NCBI GenBank assembly: GCA_029565685.1
Contig: JAKQNR010000009.1
Coordinates: 186,001 to 250,000 of the forward strand
Direction of reading: 5' to 3'
Length of the DNA stretch: 64,000 nucleotides
From: a bacterium
GTDB taxonomy: Bacteria > Zhuqueibacterota > Zhuqueibacteria > Residuimicrobiales > Residuimicrobiaceae
The position numbers and the translations under genes were made by a program. The notes beneath the pieces were generated by a model. The model was not told the origin of the DNA, did no database searches, and was given only the letters and a program-made list of their open reading frames with translations. Positions within the stretch are counted from its first letter, which is position 1. The number at the start of each line of letters is the position of its first letter. Positions 1-9,252 of this stretch are shown piece by piece.

Positions 1-2
1 CC

Positions 3-2303
3 TCGCGCTCCTCCGCCCTGGCTTCCAAAGCAACCGGCTTTCCCATCGCCTTTGTGTCCGCCTTGTTGGCAGGGGGATTGACCCTGGACGAGATCCCCTA
101 CTGGCGCGACGGCACTCTGGATAAATACACGCCCTCCGGCGACTATGTGGTGGTCAAATTTGCCCGCTGGGCCTTTGAAAAATTCGAGGGCGTGCAAGAC
201 AAGCTCGGCACGCAGATGCGTGCGGTCGGCGAGGTCATGAGCATCGGCAAAAGCTATAAAGAGGCGCTGCAAAAAGCGATCCGCTCCCTGGAGATCGGCC
301 GCCCTGGATTGGGCTTTGCCAGGGATTTCAACCGTAAAGAGCTGCCCGAGCTGCTGTCGCTTCTCAACACCGCCTCCAGTGAACGGCATTTCATCATGTA
401 TGAAGCGCTGCGCAAGGGCGCCAGTGTGGACGAGCTCCACCGGCTGACCAACATCAAACAATGGTTTATCCTGCAGATGCAGGAGCTGGTGCAGCTGGAG
501 GAAAAAATCCTCGCCACGCAGGACCGACCGCTGCCGGACGCTCTGCTGGCCGAGGCGAAGCGCGACGGTTTCAGCGACCGCTATCTTGCCCGCCTGCTGA
601 AGGCGCCGGAGGATCAGATTCGCGAACAGCGCACCCGTCTCGGCCTCGTCGAATCCTGGGAAGCGGTGCCGGTGAGCGGCGTCGAAAATGCAGCGTACTA
701 CTTTTCGACCTATCAGGCGCCGCAGCAGCATCCAGTGACCAGCAACAAAAAAATCATGGTGCTGGGCGGCGGACCCAACCGTATCGGCCAGGGCATTGAA
801 TTCGATTATTGCTGCGTGCATGCCGCCTTTGCCATCCGCGACGCGGGGTTCGAGTCCATTATGGTCAATTGCAATCCGGAGACCGTCTCCACGGATTACG
901 ATACCTCCGATAAGCTCTACTTTGAACCGCTGACGCTGGAAGATGTGCTGAGCATCTATCAAAAGGAAAAGCCCCTCGGCGTTATTGTCCAGTTCGGCGG
1001 CCAAACCCCGCTGAATCTGGCCAATGATCTGGCGCGCGCCGGCGTGACTATTCTCGGCACCTCGCCGGAAACCATCGACCTGGCCGAAGACCGCGACCGC
1101 TTTCGCAAGGTTATGGATCGCATGGGCATTCCACAGCCCGAGTCCGGCATGGCGGCGGATCTCGAGCAGGCGCTGGCCATTGCACAGCGCATCGGCTACC
1201 CGCTGATGGTGCGGCCCTCCTATGTGCTCGGCGGCCGGGCGATGATGATCGTGTTGGACGAAAAGATGCTGCGTCGCTACGTCGCCGCCGCTGTGGATGT
1301 CTCTCCCGAGCGGCCGATTCTCATCGATAAATTTCTCCAAAACGCCATCGAGGTGGAAGCGGATGCGATCGCGGACGGCGAGACGGTCTTCATCCCTGCC
1401 ATCATGCAGCACATCGAATACGCCGGCATTCACTCGGGCGATTCCTCGTGCGTCATTCCGCCTGTGGCCATCGCAGAACGGCATCTGGACACCATCGCCC
1501 GATACACCAAACAGATCGCCAAGGAACTGCAAGTGAAAGGACTGATGAACATTCAATATGCCATCGCCGACGAGGTGGTCTATATCCTCGAGGCCAACCC
1601 CCGCGCTTCACGCACAGTGCCGCTGGTCTCCAAGGTCTGCAACATACCCATGGCCAAAATCGCCACCCAGATCATGCTCGGTAAAAAGCTGGCGGAGTTT
1701 AAATTGCAAAACAGACCCTTTCGCCATTTCGGCGTGAAATCCGCCGTGTTCCCATTCAACATGTTTCCCGAAGTGGACCCCATCCTGGGGCCGGAGATGC
1801 GCTCCACCGGCGAGGTGCTGGGACTGGCTGATTCCTTCGGCCTGGCCTTTTACAAAGCCCAAGAAGCAGCGGGCATGACGCTGCCCACCCAGGGCACGGT
1901 GCTGATTACCGTGACCGATCGCGACAAGGAAGAGATCCTTGAGGTGGCGCGACGCTTTCACAACCTGGGCTTCAAGCTGCTCGCTACGGAAGGCACGCAG
2001 AAATTTCTCGACCGCAACGGCATCCGCAGCCAACAGATTCTTAAAATTTATGAAGGCCGTCCGCACATCGTCGATGCGTTGAAAAACGGCGAGATCCAGC
2101 TCATCGTCAACACGCCCATGGGCAAGCTGAGCGAGATCGATGATTCCTACATCCGTAAATCGGCCATCAAATACAAAATTCCCTATCTCACCACCACCAC
2201 CGCCGCCTTGGCTGCCACCGTGGGCATTCACGCCGCGCGCAAGGGCAAAGCCGGCGTCAAATCGCTTCAGGCGTATCATCGTGATATCGGCAAGGAGTCG
2301 TGA
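3..2303 (+). CDS. carB: Carbamoyl-phosphate synthase large subunit, 3' part (5' end outside window)
   Basis: CarB makes carbamoyl phosphate from bicarbonate, ATP and glutamine-derived ammonia for pyrimidine and arginine synthesis. The reading frame is open from base 3, and its first codons encode SRSSALASKATGFPIAF, an internal CarB motif, so the gene begins upstream and the GTG at 54 is not its start. About 766 residues are present, against about 1070 for the family, so roughly the first 300 are missing. Visible parts are the end of the first ATP-grasp half, the oligomerisation domain, the second ATP-grasp domain (GGGPNRIGQGIEFDY, then MVRPSYVLGGRAMMIV) and the C-terminal MGS-like regulatory domain (TVLITVTDRDKEE onward). 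The stop codon overlaps the start of the following helicase gene. Confidence 0.97.
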   Translation, partial: SRSSALASKATGFPIAFVSALLAGGLTLDEIPYWRDGTLDKYTPSGDYVVVKFARWAFEKFEGVQDKLGTQMRAVGEVMSIGKSYKEALQKAIRSLEIGRPGLGFARDFNRKELPELLSLLNTASSERHFIMYEALRKGASVDELHRLTNIKQWFILQMQELVQLEEKILATQDRPLPDALLAEAKRDGFSDRYLARLLKAPEDQIREQRTRLGLVESWEAVPVSGVENAAYYFSTYQAPQQHPVTSNKKIMVLGGGPNRIGQGIEFDYCCVHAAFAIRDAGFESIMVNCNPETVSTDYDTSDKLYFEPLTLEDVLSIYQKEKPLGVIVQFGGQTPLNLANDLARAGVTILGTSPETIDLAEDRDRFRKVMDRMGIPQPESGMAADLEQALAIAQRIGYPLMVRPSYVLGGRAMMIVLDEKMLRRYVAAAVDVSPERPILIDKFLQNAIEVEADAIADGETVFIPAIMQHIEYAGIHSGDSSCVIPPVAIAERHLDTIARYTKQIAKELQVKGLMNIQYAIADEVVYILEANPRASRTVPLVSKVCNIPMAKIATQIMLGKKLAEFKLQNRPFRHFGVKSAVFPFNMFPEVDPILGPEMRSTGEVLGLADSFGLAFYKAQEAAGMTLPTQGTVLITVTDRDKEEILEVARRFHNLGFKLLATEGTQKFLDRNGIRSQQILKIYEGRPHIVDALKNGEIQLIVNTPMGKLSEIDDSYIRKSAIKYKIPYLTTTTAALAATVGIHAARKGKAGVKSLQAYHRDIGKES

Positions 2304-5300
2304 TCACTGAGGAGCCTCTCTTTCATCCCCTGGTCGCGGATTGGTTTCGGCGCCGCTACGGCCACGCCAGTCCGCCGCAGCAACAGGGGTGGCCGGCCAT
2401 CGCCGCCGGTCGGCACACGCTGATCCTGGCGCCCACGGGTTCAGGAAAAACTCTCGCTGCCTTTCTATGGTGCATCGATCGCCTGCTGCGTAAAAGTCTA
2501 AACGCAGAAGCGCGATCCTTCGAGGCCGGCGTCCACACCCTGTATATTTCTCCGCTGAAATCGCTGAACAACGACATTCACCGCAATCTTCAGGAACCGC
2601 TGCTGGGCCTCAAGGCCGCTGCCGCTGACCAAGGTCTGGAACCGCCGCCGATCCGCGCAGCGGTGCGCACCGGTGATACCACCGCTGCGGACCGACAAAA
2701 ACTTTTACGCAAACCGCCCCACATTCTCATCACCACGCCGGAATCTCTCTCCCTGCTGCTGACATCGTTGAAGGGCCGCGAGCTCTTTCGCAGGCTCCAG
2801 TATGTAATCGTAGACGAGATCCACAGCCTGTGCGGCAATAAACGCGGCGTGCATCTCAGCCTGTCCCTGGAACGGCTGAGCCGCCTGTGCGGCCGGGATC
2901 CTCAGCGCATCGGCCTGTCCGCCACCCAACGGCCGTTGTCCACTGTGGCCGCTTTTCTCGGCGGCGGCGTCTGGAATCCGGCGCAGGAAGAGATCGTGCC
3001 GCGACCTGTGACCATCATCGACTGCGGCATGGCGAAAAGGATGAACCTGTCGGTTCTCTCTCCTCTGCCGCGATTCGGTGATCTGCCGGATGCCTCGGTC
3101 TGGCCCGCGGTAGTGGAAAGGCTGTATCAGCTAATCCGCAGCCATCGCACCACACTGATCTTTGTCTCCATGCGCAGTCAGGCGGAAAAGCTCACTCGCC
3201 GGCTGAACGAACGGCATCATCAGGAAAGCGGGGAAGCCGAAGCGGTCTTTGCCCTGGCCCACCATGGCAGCATGTCGCGCGATCTACGCCTCGAGGTTGA
3301 ACAGCGGCTGAAGCAGGGGGCGATTCCTGCGGTTGTCGCCACCGCCTCCCTGGAACTGGGTATCGATATCGGCAGCATCGATCTGGTCGTTCAGGTCGAA
3401 AGCCCCAAGAGCGTCGCTTCGGGCCTGCAGCGCGTCGGCCGCAGCGGCCATCTGCTTAACGCCAGCGCTCAGGGTTGCATCATTCCCCTTTATCCGGCGG
3501 ACTTGGACGACAGCATGGCCATGACCCGGGCCATGCAGCAGGCGGCCATTGAGGAGACCACGGTTCCGGAAAACTGCCTTGATGTGCTGGCGCAGCACAT
3601 CGTCGCCGAGGTCGCAATGGAACCGCAGGAACGCACAGCGCTGTATCGTCTGTTCCGACAAAGCCACTGCTACCGCCATCTCACGGAACATGCCTTCAAT
3701 CAAACCGTGGAGATGCTGGCCGGTCAATTCAGCGACGCACCGCTGGCCGGACTGCAGCCGCGGCTTGCCTGGGACCGGATTAACGATCGATTGATCGGCC
3801 GTCGCGGCAGCCGGCTGCTGGCGGTGTTGAACAGCGGCACGATACCAGACCGCGGTTACTTTGCCGTCGTTCTGGCCGGGGATCGGAAAAAAGTGGGTGA
3901 GGTGGAAGAAGAGTTTGTCTTTGAATCAAAAGTGGGCGACCATTTTTTTCTTGGCAACAGCGAGTGGCGCATTCAAAAGATCGATCGTAACGAAATCCAC
4001 GTCAGCCCGATCCAGGCCGATCTACCGAGATCGCCGTTCTGGAAAGGCGAGCCGCTGTTTAAAAATTATTCCACCTGCGCGGCCGTCGGCGCCTTGCGCG
4101 CCGAGGCAATGCGGCAGTCCGATCCTATCACCTGGCTGCAGCAGAACTGCCACTGCGATGTCGCGGCAGCGGAAAATCTCTATCACTATCTGCAACGCCA
4201 GCTCAAGCTCACCGGCCGTTTGCCCACCGACTCGACGGTGGTGGTGGAGCAGTTCGTCGATGCCTCCACCATGCCGCATCTGGTGGTGCATGCGCCGTTC
4301 GGCAGCCGCGTTACCGGCGCCTGGGCCATGGTGCTGGCCGCGGTGCTGACGCACCGGTATCATCTCGAGTTTCAATATACCTTTGACGACGACGGCATGC
4401 TCTTCCGCTTTCCGGACAGCGCCCAGCCGCTGGACGTCAACGCTCTGTTCACCCTTTCGCTTGCGGAAGCAGAACGATGGCTGCTGCAGGGTCTGGCCGT
4501 GAGCCCCTTGTTTGCCGTCCGCTTTCGTCAGAACGCAGGCCGCAGCCTCATTCTACCGCGATCGCGGCCGGGCAAACGCCTTCCGCTCTGGCTGCAGAGA
4601 TTGCGCAGCGCCGATCTGCAGCAGACCGTGCAGCGGTATCCCGAGTTTCCCATCCTCGCCGAGACCTATCGCGATTGCCTGCAGGAGGTATTTGATTGGC
4701 CTGCGCTGCAGCAGGTGCTGTTGAAAATCTCTGCGGCCGAGATAACGCTCCATTTCGTCCGCACCCTCTCTCCCTCACCCATGGCGTCCGGATTGATGTT
4801 CCGCTTTCTCGCCGGCCATATGTATGAATACGACCGCATGCGCATTCCCGATCAAGCGGCAGCGGTCAGCAACGAGTTGCTGGCGGAAATAATGGGCCGC
4901 GAACAGCCGCCTGCCCTGCTGACTCAGGAGCTGGTCGAAGAGATGGAGAAACGATGGCTGCAACAGACCCCTGACACCCGCGCCCGCGACAGCGAGGAAT
5001 TGATGCAGATTATCGAACAGCAGGGCCCGCTGTCCAGCGAGGAACTGAATCTTTGTTCATCGCAGCCGCCCCAGGCCTGGCTGGAGCAGCTGTCCAGCAG
5101 CGGCCGGATCTTTATCAATCCGCAAAACCGCTGGTCAGCGGCCGGCGCCCAGGGTGTGCATAAACCGGCGGACCTCATTCAGCGGTTTCTCGCAAAGCGC
5201 GGCCCTAAAACCCTGCTGGAGATCGGACAGGCCACCGGCCTGCCTGACGGAATCCTGCGCGAAACGCTGGCCGCGCTGACACAGGATAAAAAGCTTTTCA

Positions 5301-6676
5301 GGGGCGCCCTTTTGCAGGATTCGCCGGAAACCACCTGGTGCGATCCCAATCGTTTTGCAGAGCTTTATCGCCGCGCCGTTGTCCGGCGCAGAGCCTTTGA
5401 GCGGCCGGCCGATTCCGCACTGCTTTTCCATGCCCTGATGCAGCACAAAAGAAGGACATCTGCCGCGGCGTGGATGGGTTACTATCTGCCGATGAAAGCC
5501 TGGGAGCAGGACCTGGGCCTGGAAGCGTATGCTGATCAAGCCGGCCTTAGCTGGGCTCAAGCACTAAAACGCGGCGAGGCGACCGCAGTGGCGGAACGGC
5601 AGAATGAAACCGGCCGTACACTGATCGCTTTTTGGCCCGCCTGCCGCGGCGCTCTTTTCCAGAGTCGCGAAGAGCTGAGCAGACGAGCTGCCGCTCTCTC
5701 GGGCAACGAACAGCAGGTGCTGCGCTTTCTCCATGAGAACGGGGCCTGCTTCGCTCCGATCATCAGCGATGGCATTGGATTGTCCATGGTTCAGGTGTTT
5801 GCAGCATTGCGGGATTTGGCGTACAAGGGCCTGGCCGGATGCGATGACTATTCAAGCTTTCTCTCAGTGCTGGAAGCCGAATCACAAACCAGCGACAACC
5901 GCGATCCTTACAACTTTCCTGCGCGGTCGATCCAGTCATTGCATCATCGCCCCACCCGCTCAAGCGTGCGTCTGCGCGTGCAGCAGCAACGGGCCCGATG
6001 GTTCGCCATCAACAGCTTTAGCGTGCTGGGCCGCGAGATGAGCCCGGCCCGCCAGGCGGAGGAGCAGGCTCGCCTGTTGCTGCAGCGCTATGGCTTGGTG
6101 GTCAAAGAGGTTTACCGTCGCGAACGGGGGCTGTTGCCATGGCCGGAGATCTTTCATCAATTGAAACGGTTGGAATGGCAGGGGGAAATTCGCAGGGGTT
6201 GTTTTGTTCAAGGAATCTCGGGGCTGCAATTCGCCTTGCCCGAGCTGCTCGCTGATCTGGAAAATCCTCAGCCGGCTGAACCAGGGCTGGTCATGCTGGC
6301 GACCCTGGACCCATTGTGGACACTGCCGGCGGCAACGGAAAAACAACTCTGGCGGCGGAACGGCCGCGCCATCGAGATCAGCCGGATCAACGGCAATCAT
6401 GTCTGTTACGCTGACGATCGTCCGGCGGCCGTGGTGGAAAATTTCGCCAGGCGCGTGCAGACAACAGATTATTTTTCACCGCAGCTGGCTGGACCTTTAG
6501 CCGAAAAACTCAAGGGGTGGCTGCGTCTGCCGATATTTTTCCGTCCCCGCAAGCGGCTCGAGCTGTGCGCGATCGACGATGAACCCGCGGCGCATCATCC
6601 TCTGGCGACGATTTTTATTAACCATGGATTTGAAAAAGAAGGAGAAAAGTTGATTTTGTGGCCGTCCGGGGTGTAG
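2300..6676 (+). CDS. lhr: Lhr-type large ATP-dependent helicase
   Basis: Lhr proteins are superfamily 2 DNA/RNA helicases implicated in DNA repair and RNA metabolism. The 1458-residue length is close to the long E. coli-type Lhr and well above the roughly 900-residue Lhr-core proteins. Motifs in order are a Q-motif-like PPQQQGWPAI, Walker A APTGSGKT (about residues 44-51), SPLKSLNNDI, TTPESL, the Walker B variant VDEIHSL, SATQRP, then the second RecA domain with ATASLELGIDIGSIDLV and QRVGRSGH. A long winged-helix and C-terminal extension follows. The GTG start overlaps the carB stop (GTGA), which implies translational coupling; the context does not explain why it sits behind carB. It converges on the minus-strand amidohydrolase gene across a palindrome-rich gap. 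Confidence 0.93.
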   Translation: MITEEPLFHPLVADWFRRRYGHASPPQQQGWPAIAAGRHTLILAPTGSGKTLAAFLWCIDRLLRKSLNAEARSFEAGVHTLYISPLKSLNNDIHRNLQEPLLGLKAAAADQGLEPPPIRAAVRTGDTTAADRQKLLRKPPHILITTPESLSLLLTSLKGRELFRRLQYVIVDEIHSLCGNKRGVHLSLSLERLSRLCGRDPQRIGLSATQRPLSTVAAFLGGGVWNPAQEEIVPRPVTIIDCGMAKRMNLSVLSPLPRFGDLPDASVWPAVVERLYQLIRSHRTTLIFVSMRSQAEKLTRRLNERHHQESGEAEAVFALAHHGSMSRDLRLEVEQRLKQGAIPAVVATASLELGIDIGSIDLVVQVESPKSVASGLQRVGRSGHLLNASAQGCIIPLYPADLDDSMAMTRAMQQAAIEETTVPENCLDVLAQHIVAEVAMEPQERTALYRLFRQSHCYRHLTEHAFNQTVEMLAGQFSDAPLAGLQPRLAWDRINDRLIGRRGSRLLAVLNSGTIPDRGYFAVVLAGDRKKVGEVEEEFVFESKVGDHFFLGNSEWRIQKIDRNEIHVSPIQADLPRSPFWKGEPLFKNYSTCAAVGALRAEAMRQSDPITWLQQNCHCDVAAAENLYHYLQRQLKLTGRLPTDSTVVVEQFVDASTMPHLVVHAPFGSRVTGAWAMVLAAVLTHRYHLEFQYTFDDDGMLFRFPDSAQPLDVNALFTLSLAEAERWLLQGLAVSPLFAVRFRQNAGRSLILPRSRPGKRLPLWLQRLRSADLQQTVQRYPEFPILAETYRDCLQEVFDWPALQQVLLKISAAEITLHFVRTLSPSPMASGLMFRFLAGHMYEYDRMRIPDQAAAVSNELLAEIMGREQPPALLTQELVEEMEKRWLQQTPDTRARDSEELMQIIEQQGPLSSEELNLCSSQPPQAWLEQLSSSGRIFINPQNRWSAAGAQGVHKPADLIQRFLAKRGPKTLLEIGQATGLPDGILRETLAALTQDKKLFRGALLQDSPETTWCDPNRFAELYRRAVVRRRAFERPADSALLFHALMQHKRRTSAAAWMGYYLPMKAWEQDLGLEAYADQAGLSWAQALKRGEATAVAERQNETGRTLIAFWPACRGALFQSREELSRRAAALSGNEQQVLRFLHENGACFAPIISDGIGLSMVQVFAALRDLAYKGLAGCDDYSSFLSVLEAESQTSDNRDPYNFPARSIQSLHHRPTRSSVRLRVQQQRARWFAINSFSVLGREMSPARQAEEQARLLLQRYGLVVKEVYRRERGLLPWPEIFHQLKRLEWQGEIRRGCFVQGISGLQFALPELLADLENPQPAEPGLVMLATLDPLWTLPAATEKQLWRRNGRAIEISRINGNHVCYADDRPAAVVENFARRVQTTDYFSPQLAGPLAEKLKGWLRLPIFFRPRKRLELCAIDDEPAAHHPLATIFINHGFEKEGEKLILWPSGV

Positions 6677-6680
6677 CGCA

Positions 6681-6793
6681 ATCGTGGTGCAATCCACTGG
6701 ATTGCCGTTCCGTGGTGCAATCCACCGCATTGCATAGGGTGGCCGCATAAACGCAATCCATGGGATTGCCCCACGGATTGCACTGGCCACGAT
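6681..6793. repeat. Nested inverted-repeat cluster built on GCAATCC / GGATTGC
   Basis: Three copies of GCAATCC (starting near 6689, 6717 and 6753) and three copies of its complement GGATTGC (near 6699, 6764 and 6775) lie in about 110 bases. The outer arms are ATCGTGG-TGCAATCC (6681-6695) and GGATTGCA (6775-6782) plus CCACGAT (6787-6793), which pair over 15 positions with a 4-base bulge. Smaller perfect palindromes sit inside, such as CAATCCATGGGATTG-like units. The element fills the gap between two convergent genes, so it may act as a shared terminator or a REP/BIME-like element. No T-run follows either arm. Confidence 0.75.
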
Positions 6794-6804
6794 CTCCTGT
6801 CGCT

Positions 6805-7854
6805 TTACTCCTCCAAACCCAACCATGTGCAGGCATTGGCATGAAGCACTTTTTGCAGAACCGCTGGTTTTAGTTTCAGCCCGCGGAATCCACCGCTGAC
6901 CAGGGGCGAGGTCAGCTTTTGATCGGTGCTCAAGTAAATCCAGTCCTCCCGCCACGTGCGATGCACTTTTTCCCTAACTTGTGCCGGTTGTTCACCTTCT
7001 TCGATCTCTATATCTGTTCCATAGAGCAGTCGATCCTGGTACCGGTCGAATAACCGCAGCACGCGATCCCGGTCCTGTATCTGCAGGTGACAGATGCGCG
7101 CCGATAGATCCACAGAAAAATTGGCATAGCGCTCGAGGCGCTTGGCTAATTCCTCCACATCATACTCGAGACTGCCGAGATGCGCGCCGATCACCCTGAG
7201 GTTTGGATTTTTCTCCAGCCAGTGATCCCGGCAGCGGATCTGTTCTGCATAGTCAGGCACTTCAGGGTGCAGAAACATGTGATACTCCGGATGCCGGCTA
7301 AAATAGGAGCGATCGTTATTAACCGTCATTTGCTCCAACGGCAGCCAGCAGTTGCGTGGTTCGCCGAGATGGGCAACCACCGGTTTGCCGCTGGCAGCGA
7401 TAAAGTGAAAGATCCCGTCGAGCCGCGGGTCGTCGATCATCACGAACCGGCCGGCATGATCACGGATCACCATGCCGATATCCTTCCACACCTTGACGCC
7501 GATGGCGCCGGCAGCAAAATCCCGGCGCAGGCGGTCGATGGTTTTCTTCTGCCAACCGGGCTCTTCAAAGCCTTGCAGTGAAAACGTAGTAATCCATCGC
7601 ACCGTGCCGGGAAAGCGCTCCGCCTGTGCAACCGCCCAGTGCCGTTGCCGTTGAATCGCAATCGAATCAGTGGCGCCGACCAAAATGGTCACCAGACGAA
7701 ACCGGTCCGCCCGAGCCTGCTGAGCAAAAGCGGAGTCAAACGTGCACAGATGCACGTGGCTGTCGGTTTTGGCTAAACGGTGAAACAGCGGCGGATGATC
7801 CGCCGCCGGCGGGCTCAGCAGCATGAACAGCCAAAGAAGGAACGTTGGATTCAT
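6805..7854 (-). CDS. Exported amidohydrolase-family metal-dependent hydrolase
   Basis: The 349-residue protein has a hydrophobic N-terminal segment (MNPTFLLWLFMLLSPP), so it is probably exported. The rest fits the amidohydrolase-2 TIM-barrel family: the first metal-binding motif DSHVH (residues 31-35), a later VAHLGE, then GAHLGS, and a late LLYGTDI with the expected aspartate. These positions match the usual metal and catalytic ligands of the family. The substrate cannot be read from the sequence; family members hydrolyse or decarboxylate small carboxylated or amide compounds. The start codon overlaps the stop of the upstream membrane protein gene (ATGA), so the two are translationally coupled and lie in one unit with the TPR gene. 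Confidence 0.85.
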   Translation of the reverse strand: MNPTFLLWLFMLLSPPAADHPPLFHRLAKTDSHVHLCTFDSAFAQQARADRFRLVTILVGATDSIAIQRQRHWAVAQAERFPGTVRWITTFSLQGFEEPGWQKKTIDRLRRDFAAGAIGVKVWKDIGMVIRDHAGRFVMIDDPRLDGIFHFIAASGKPVVAHLGEPRNCWLPLEQMTVNNDRSYFSRHPEYHMFLHPEVPDYAEQIRCRDHWLEKNPNLRVIGAHLGSLEYDVEELAKRLERYANFSVDLSARICHLQIQDRDRVLRLFDRYQDRLLYGTDIEIEEGEQPAQVREKVHRTWREDWIYLSTDQKLTSPLVSGGFRGLKLKPAVLQKVLHANACTWLGLEE

Positions 7855-8102
7855 CTTTTCTTTCCGGATTTATAGACCTGGCGGACGCCCAGGATCAGAA
7901 CGAGCACGCCGATCACAACCAACAGCAGGGCGCCGCCCTGCAGGCTGAGGATAAAGTGATGCAGACGGTCGACTCCGAACAGCTGACCGATGCGCGTGCG
8001 CACCGAACCGATGGCAAAATGCACTACCTCCATGCGGCCGGTCCAGAGCAGCACGCCGGCGGTGATCAGCCCCAGCGCGATGAACCCTCTTTTCCACAAC
8101 AC
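7851..8102 (-). CDS. Small two-helix membrane protein
   Basis: The 83-residue protein has two hydrophobic stretches, one near residues 5-22 (FIALGLITAGVLLW) and one near residues 55-76 (GGALLLVVIGVLVLILGV). They are separated by an amphipathic loop, and the protein ends in a lysine-rich tail (YKSGKKR). I recognise no family. It lies between the TPR gene (gap 23 bases) and the amidohydrolase gene (4-base overlap), which argues that it is a real, co-translated member of this unit. It could anchor or assist the exported amidohydrolase, but that is inference from position only. Confidence 0.7.
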   Translation of the reverse strand: MLWKRGFIALGLITAGVLLWTGRMEVVHFAIGSVRTRIGQLFGVDRLHHFILSLQGGALLLVVIGVLVLILGVRQVYKSGKKR

Positions 8103-8125
8103 GGTACGCGATTCTCCGGCCGAAG

Positions 8126-8884
8126 CTATTTCTTATCCTTGATCTTGGCCAGCCGTTCAGCCGCTTCTTGTTTATGCTGCTGATCGTTGAACGCGCCGAT
8201 GGGCAGCTCCGCCACTTTCTGATACTCGGCACGGGCGGCTTCCCATTGTTTCATCGCTTCATAGGTGATGCCCATCTCCAAATGATGGTTGATGTAATTC
8301 GGCTTGAGCTGCAAGGCTTTGCTAAAATGAGCCACCGCCTGTTCATCGCTGGCAGGCGGCAGGCCGCCATAGAGAATTTTGGCAAAGGTCTTTAAAAAGC
8401 CGCTGAGATGGGTGACTTCACGATGCCAGCGCGCTAACACGTGATGAGCGATATCCTTGTTGGGATCCAGCTCCAGCGCTTTCTCCGCTTCCGCCTTGAC
8501 TTCTTTGGAAAGCTCCACCTTTTTCTTGCCGCCCACCATCAGCGCGACGCGGCCGACCGAGACCGCCAGGACCAGATGCGCATCCGCATTGTCCGGACAA
8601 TGGCGCACGGCGGAGCGGGCGAATTTCAGACCTTGCGTATAGTTCTGTTTTTGTGTTTCCTTGTCCGCCAGCTCACCGATATCGGTATGGGTGCGGGACA
8701 GCTTCCACAGCGTCTCGCAATAGGTGGAATCCAACTGCCAAGCCGCTTGATAGTGTTTCAGCGCTGCGGCGTTGTCATAGCGCTCATAGGCCGCGTCCCC
8801 TGCAGCCAGATGTTCGACCACAGTCTGCGCGCCGACCCAGGCGCTCAGCACGAACAGGACCACCAACGCGATACTTCGCTTCAT
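8126..8884 (-). CDS. Exported TPR-repeat protein
   Basis: The start is placed at the ATG at 8884 because AGGAGA lies six to seven bases upstream and the next residues, MKRSIALVVLFVLSAWVGAQ, form a clean signal peptide; a longer reading to 8923 has neither. The 252-residue product contains tetratricopeptide-like helical pairs (for example AYERYDNAAALKHYQAAW and later AVAHFSKALQLKPN), so it is likely a periplasmic protein-interaction scaffold. Its function is unknown. It is the first gene of a three-gene minus-strand unit, served by the promoter at 8924-8952. Confidence 0.82.
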   Translation of the reverse strand: MKRSIALVVLFVLSAWVGAQTVVEHLAAGDAAYERYDNAAALKHYQAAWQLDSTYCETLWKLSRTHTDIGELADKETQKQNYTQGLKFARSAVRHCPDNADAHLVLAVSVGRVALMVGGKKKVELSKEVKAEAEKALELDPNKDIAHHVLARWHREVTHLSGFLKTFAKILYGGLPPASDEQAVAHFSKALQLKPNYINHHLEMGITYEAMKQWEAARAEYQKVAELPIGAFNDQQHKQEAAERLAKIKDKK

Positions 8885-8923
8885 GAGTCTCTCCTGATGA
8901 TCTAAGGACTGAATTTTGTTCAA

Positions 8924-8952
8924 ATTCTACGATAATTTTCATAAAATATCAA
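8924..8952 (-). promoter_or_regulatory. Sigma-70-type promoter for the TPR/membrane/amidohydrolase unit
   Basis: On the minus strand TTGATA (8952-8947), a 17-base spacer and TAGAAT (8929-8924) match the -35 and -10 consensus at five of six positions each. Transcription would begin near 8916, giving a leader of about 32 bases to the ATG at 8884. Confidence 0.6.
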
Positions 8953-9252
8953 CCTTTTTTATCAACTCCGCCGCCTGGGACGAAAAAAGTGGCTTTTAAT
9001 AATAGCGAGAATTTTGTAGATTATCGCTTTGCAATCACGCCTCCTGACCGGATTCCGCGTTGACACTGGATCGCTGCAATGAAAACCGGCGGCTGGCACA
9101 GGCCGCCTGGGCTTGCCGCGTCGACAACAGGACACTTCCGGCTCGGACGCCAATGCAACACCACCGCCGGCGCTGACATCACGGCAACCGTTCTGCCGGA
9201 ACACACCTATCCGACGATCATCAGGCACAACCAGCAAGGATTAAAAATTTTT
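8953..9252. other. Divergent intergenic region between the TPR unit and uvrA
   Basis: This 300-base stretch precedes uvrA. A reading frame open from 9079 into uvrA exists, but its residues do not resemble the UvrA N-terminus. A weak promoter match for uvrA is TTTTAA (8994-8999), 17 bases, TAGATT (9017-9022). I saw no LexA-like CTGT-N8-ACAG box. Nothing else recognisable is present. Confidence 0.4.

Noticed and set aside
8953..9252. A LexA-type SOS box before uvrA
   Set aside because: I looked for CTGT-N8-ACAG and found none; this lineage may use another damage regulator or none here.
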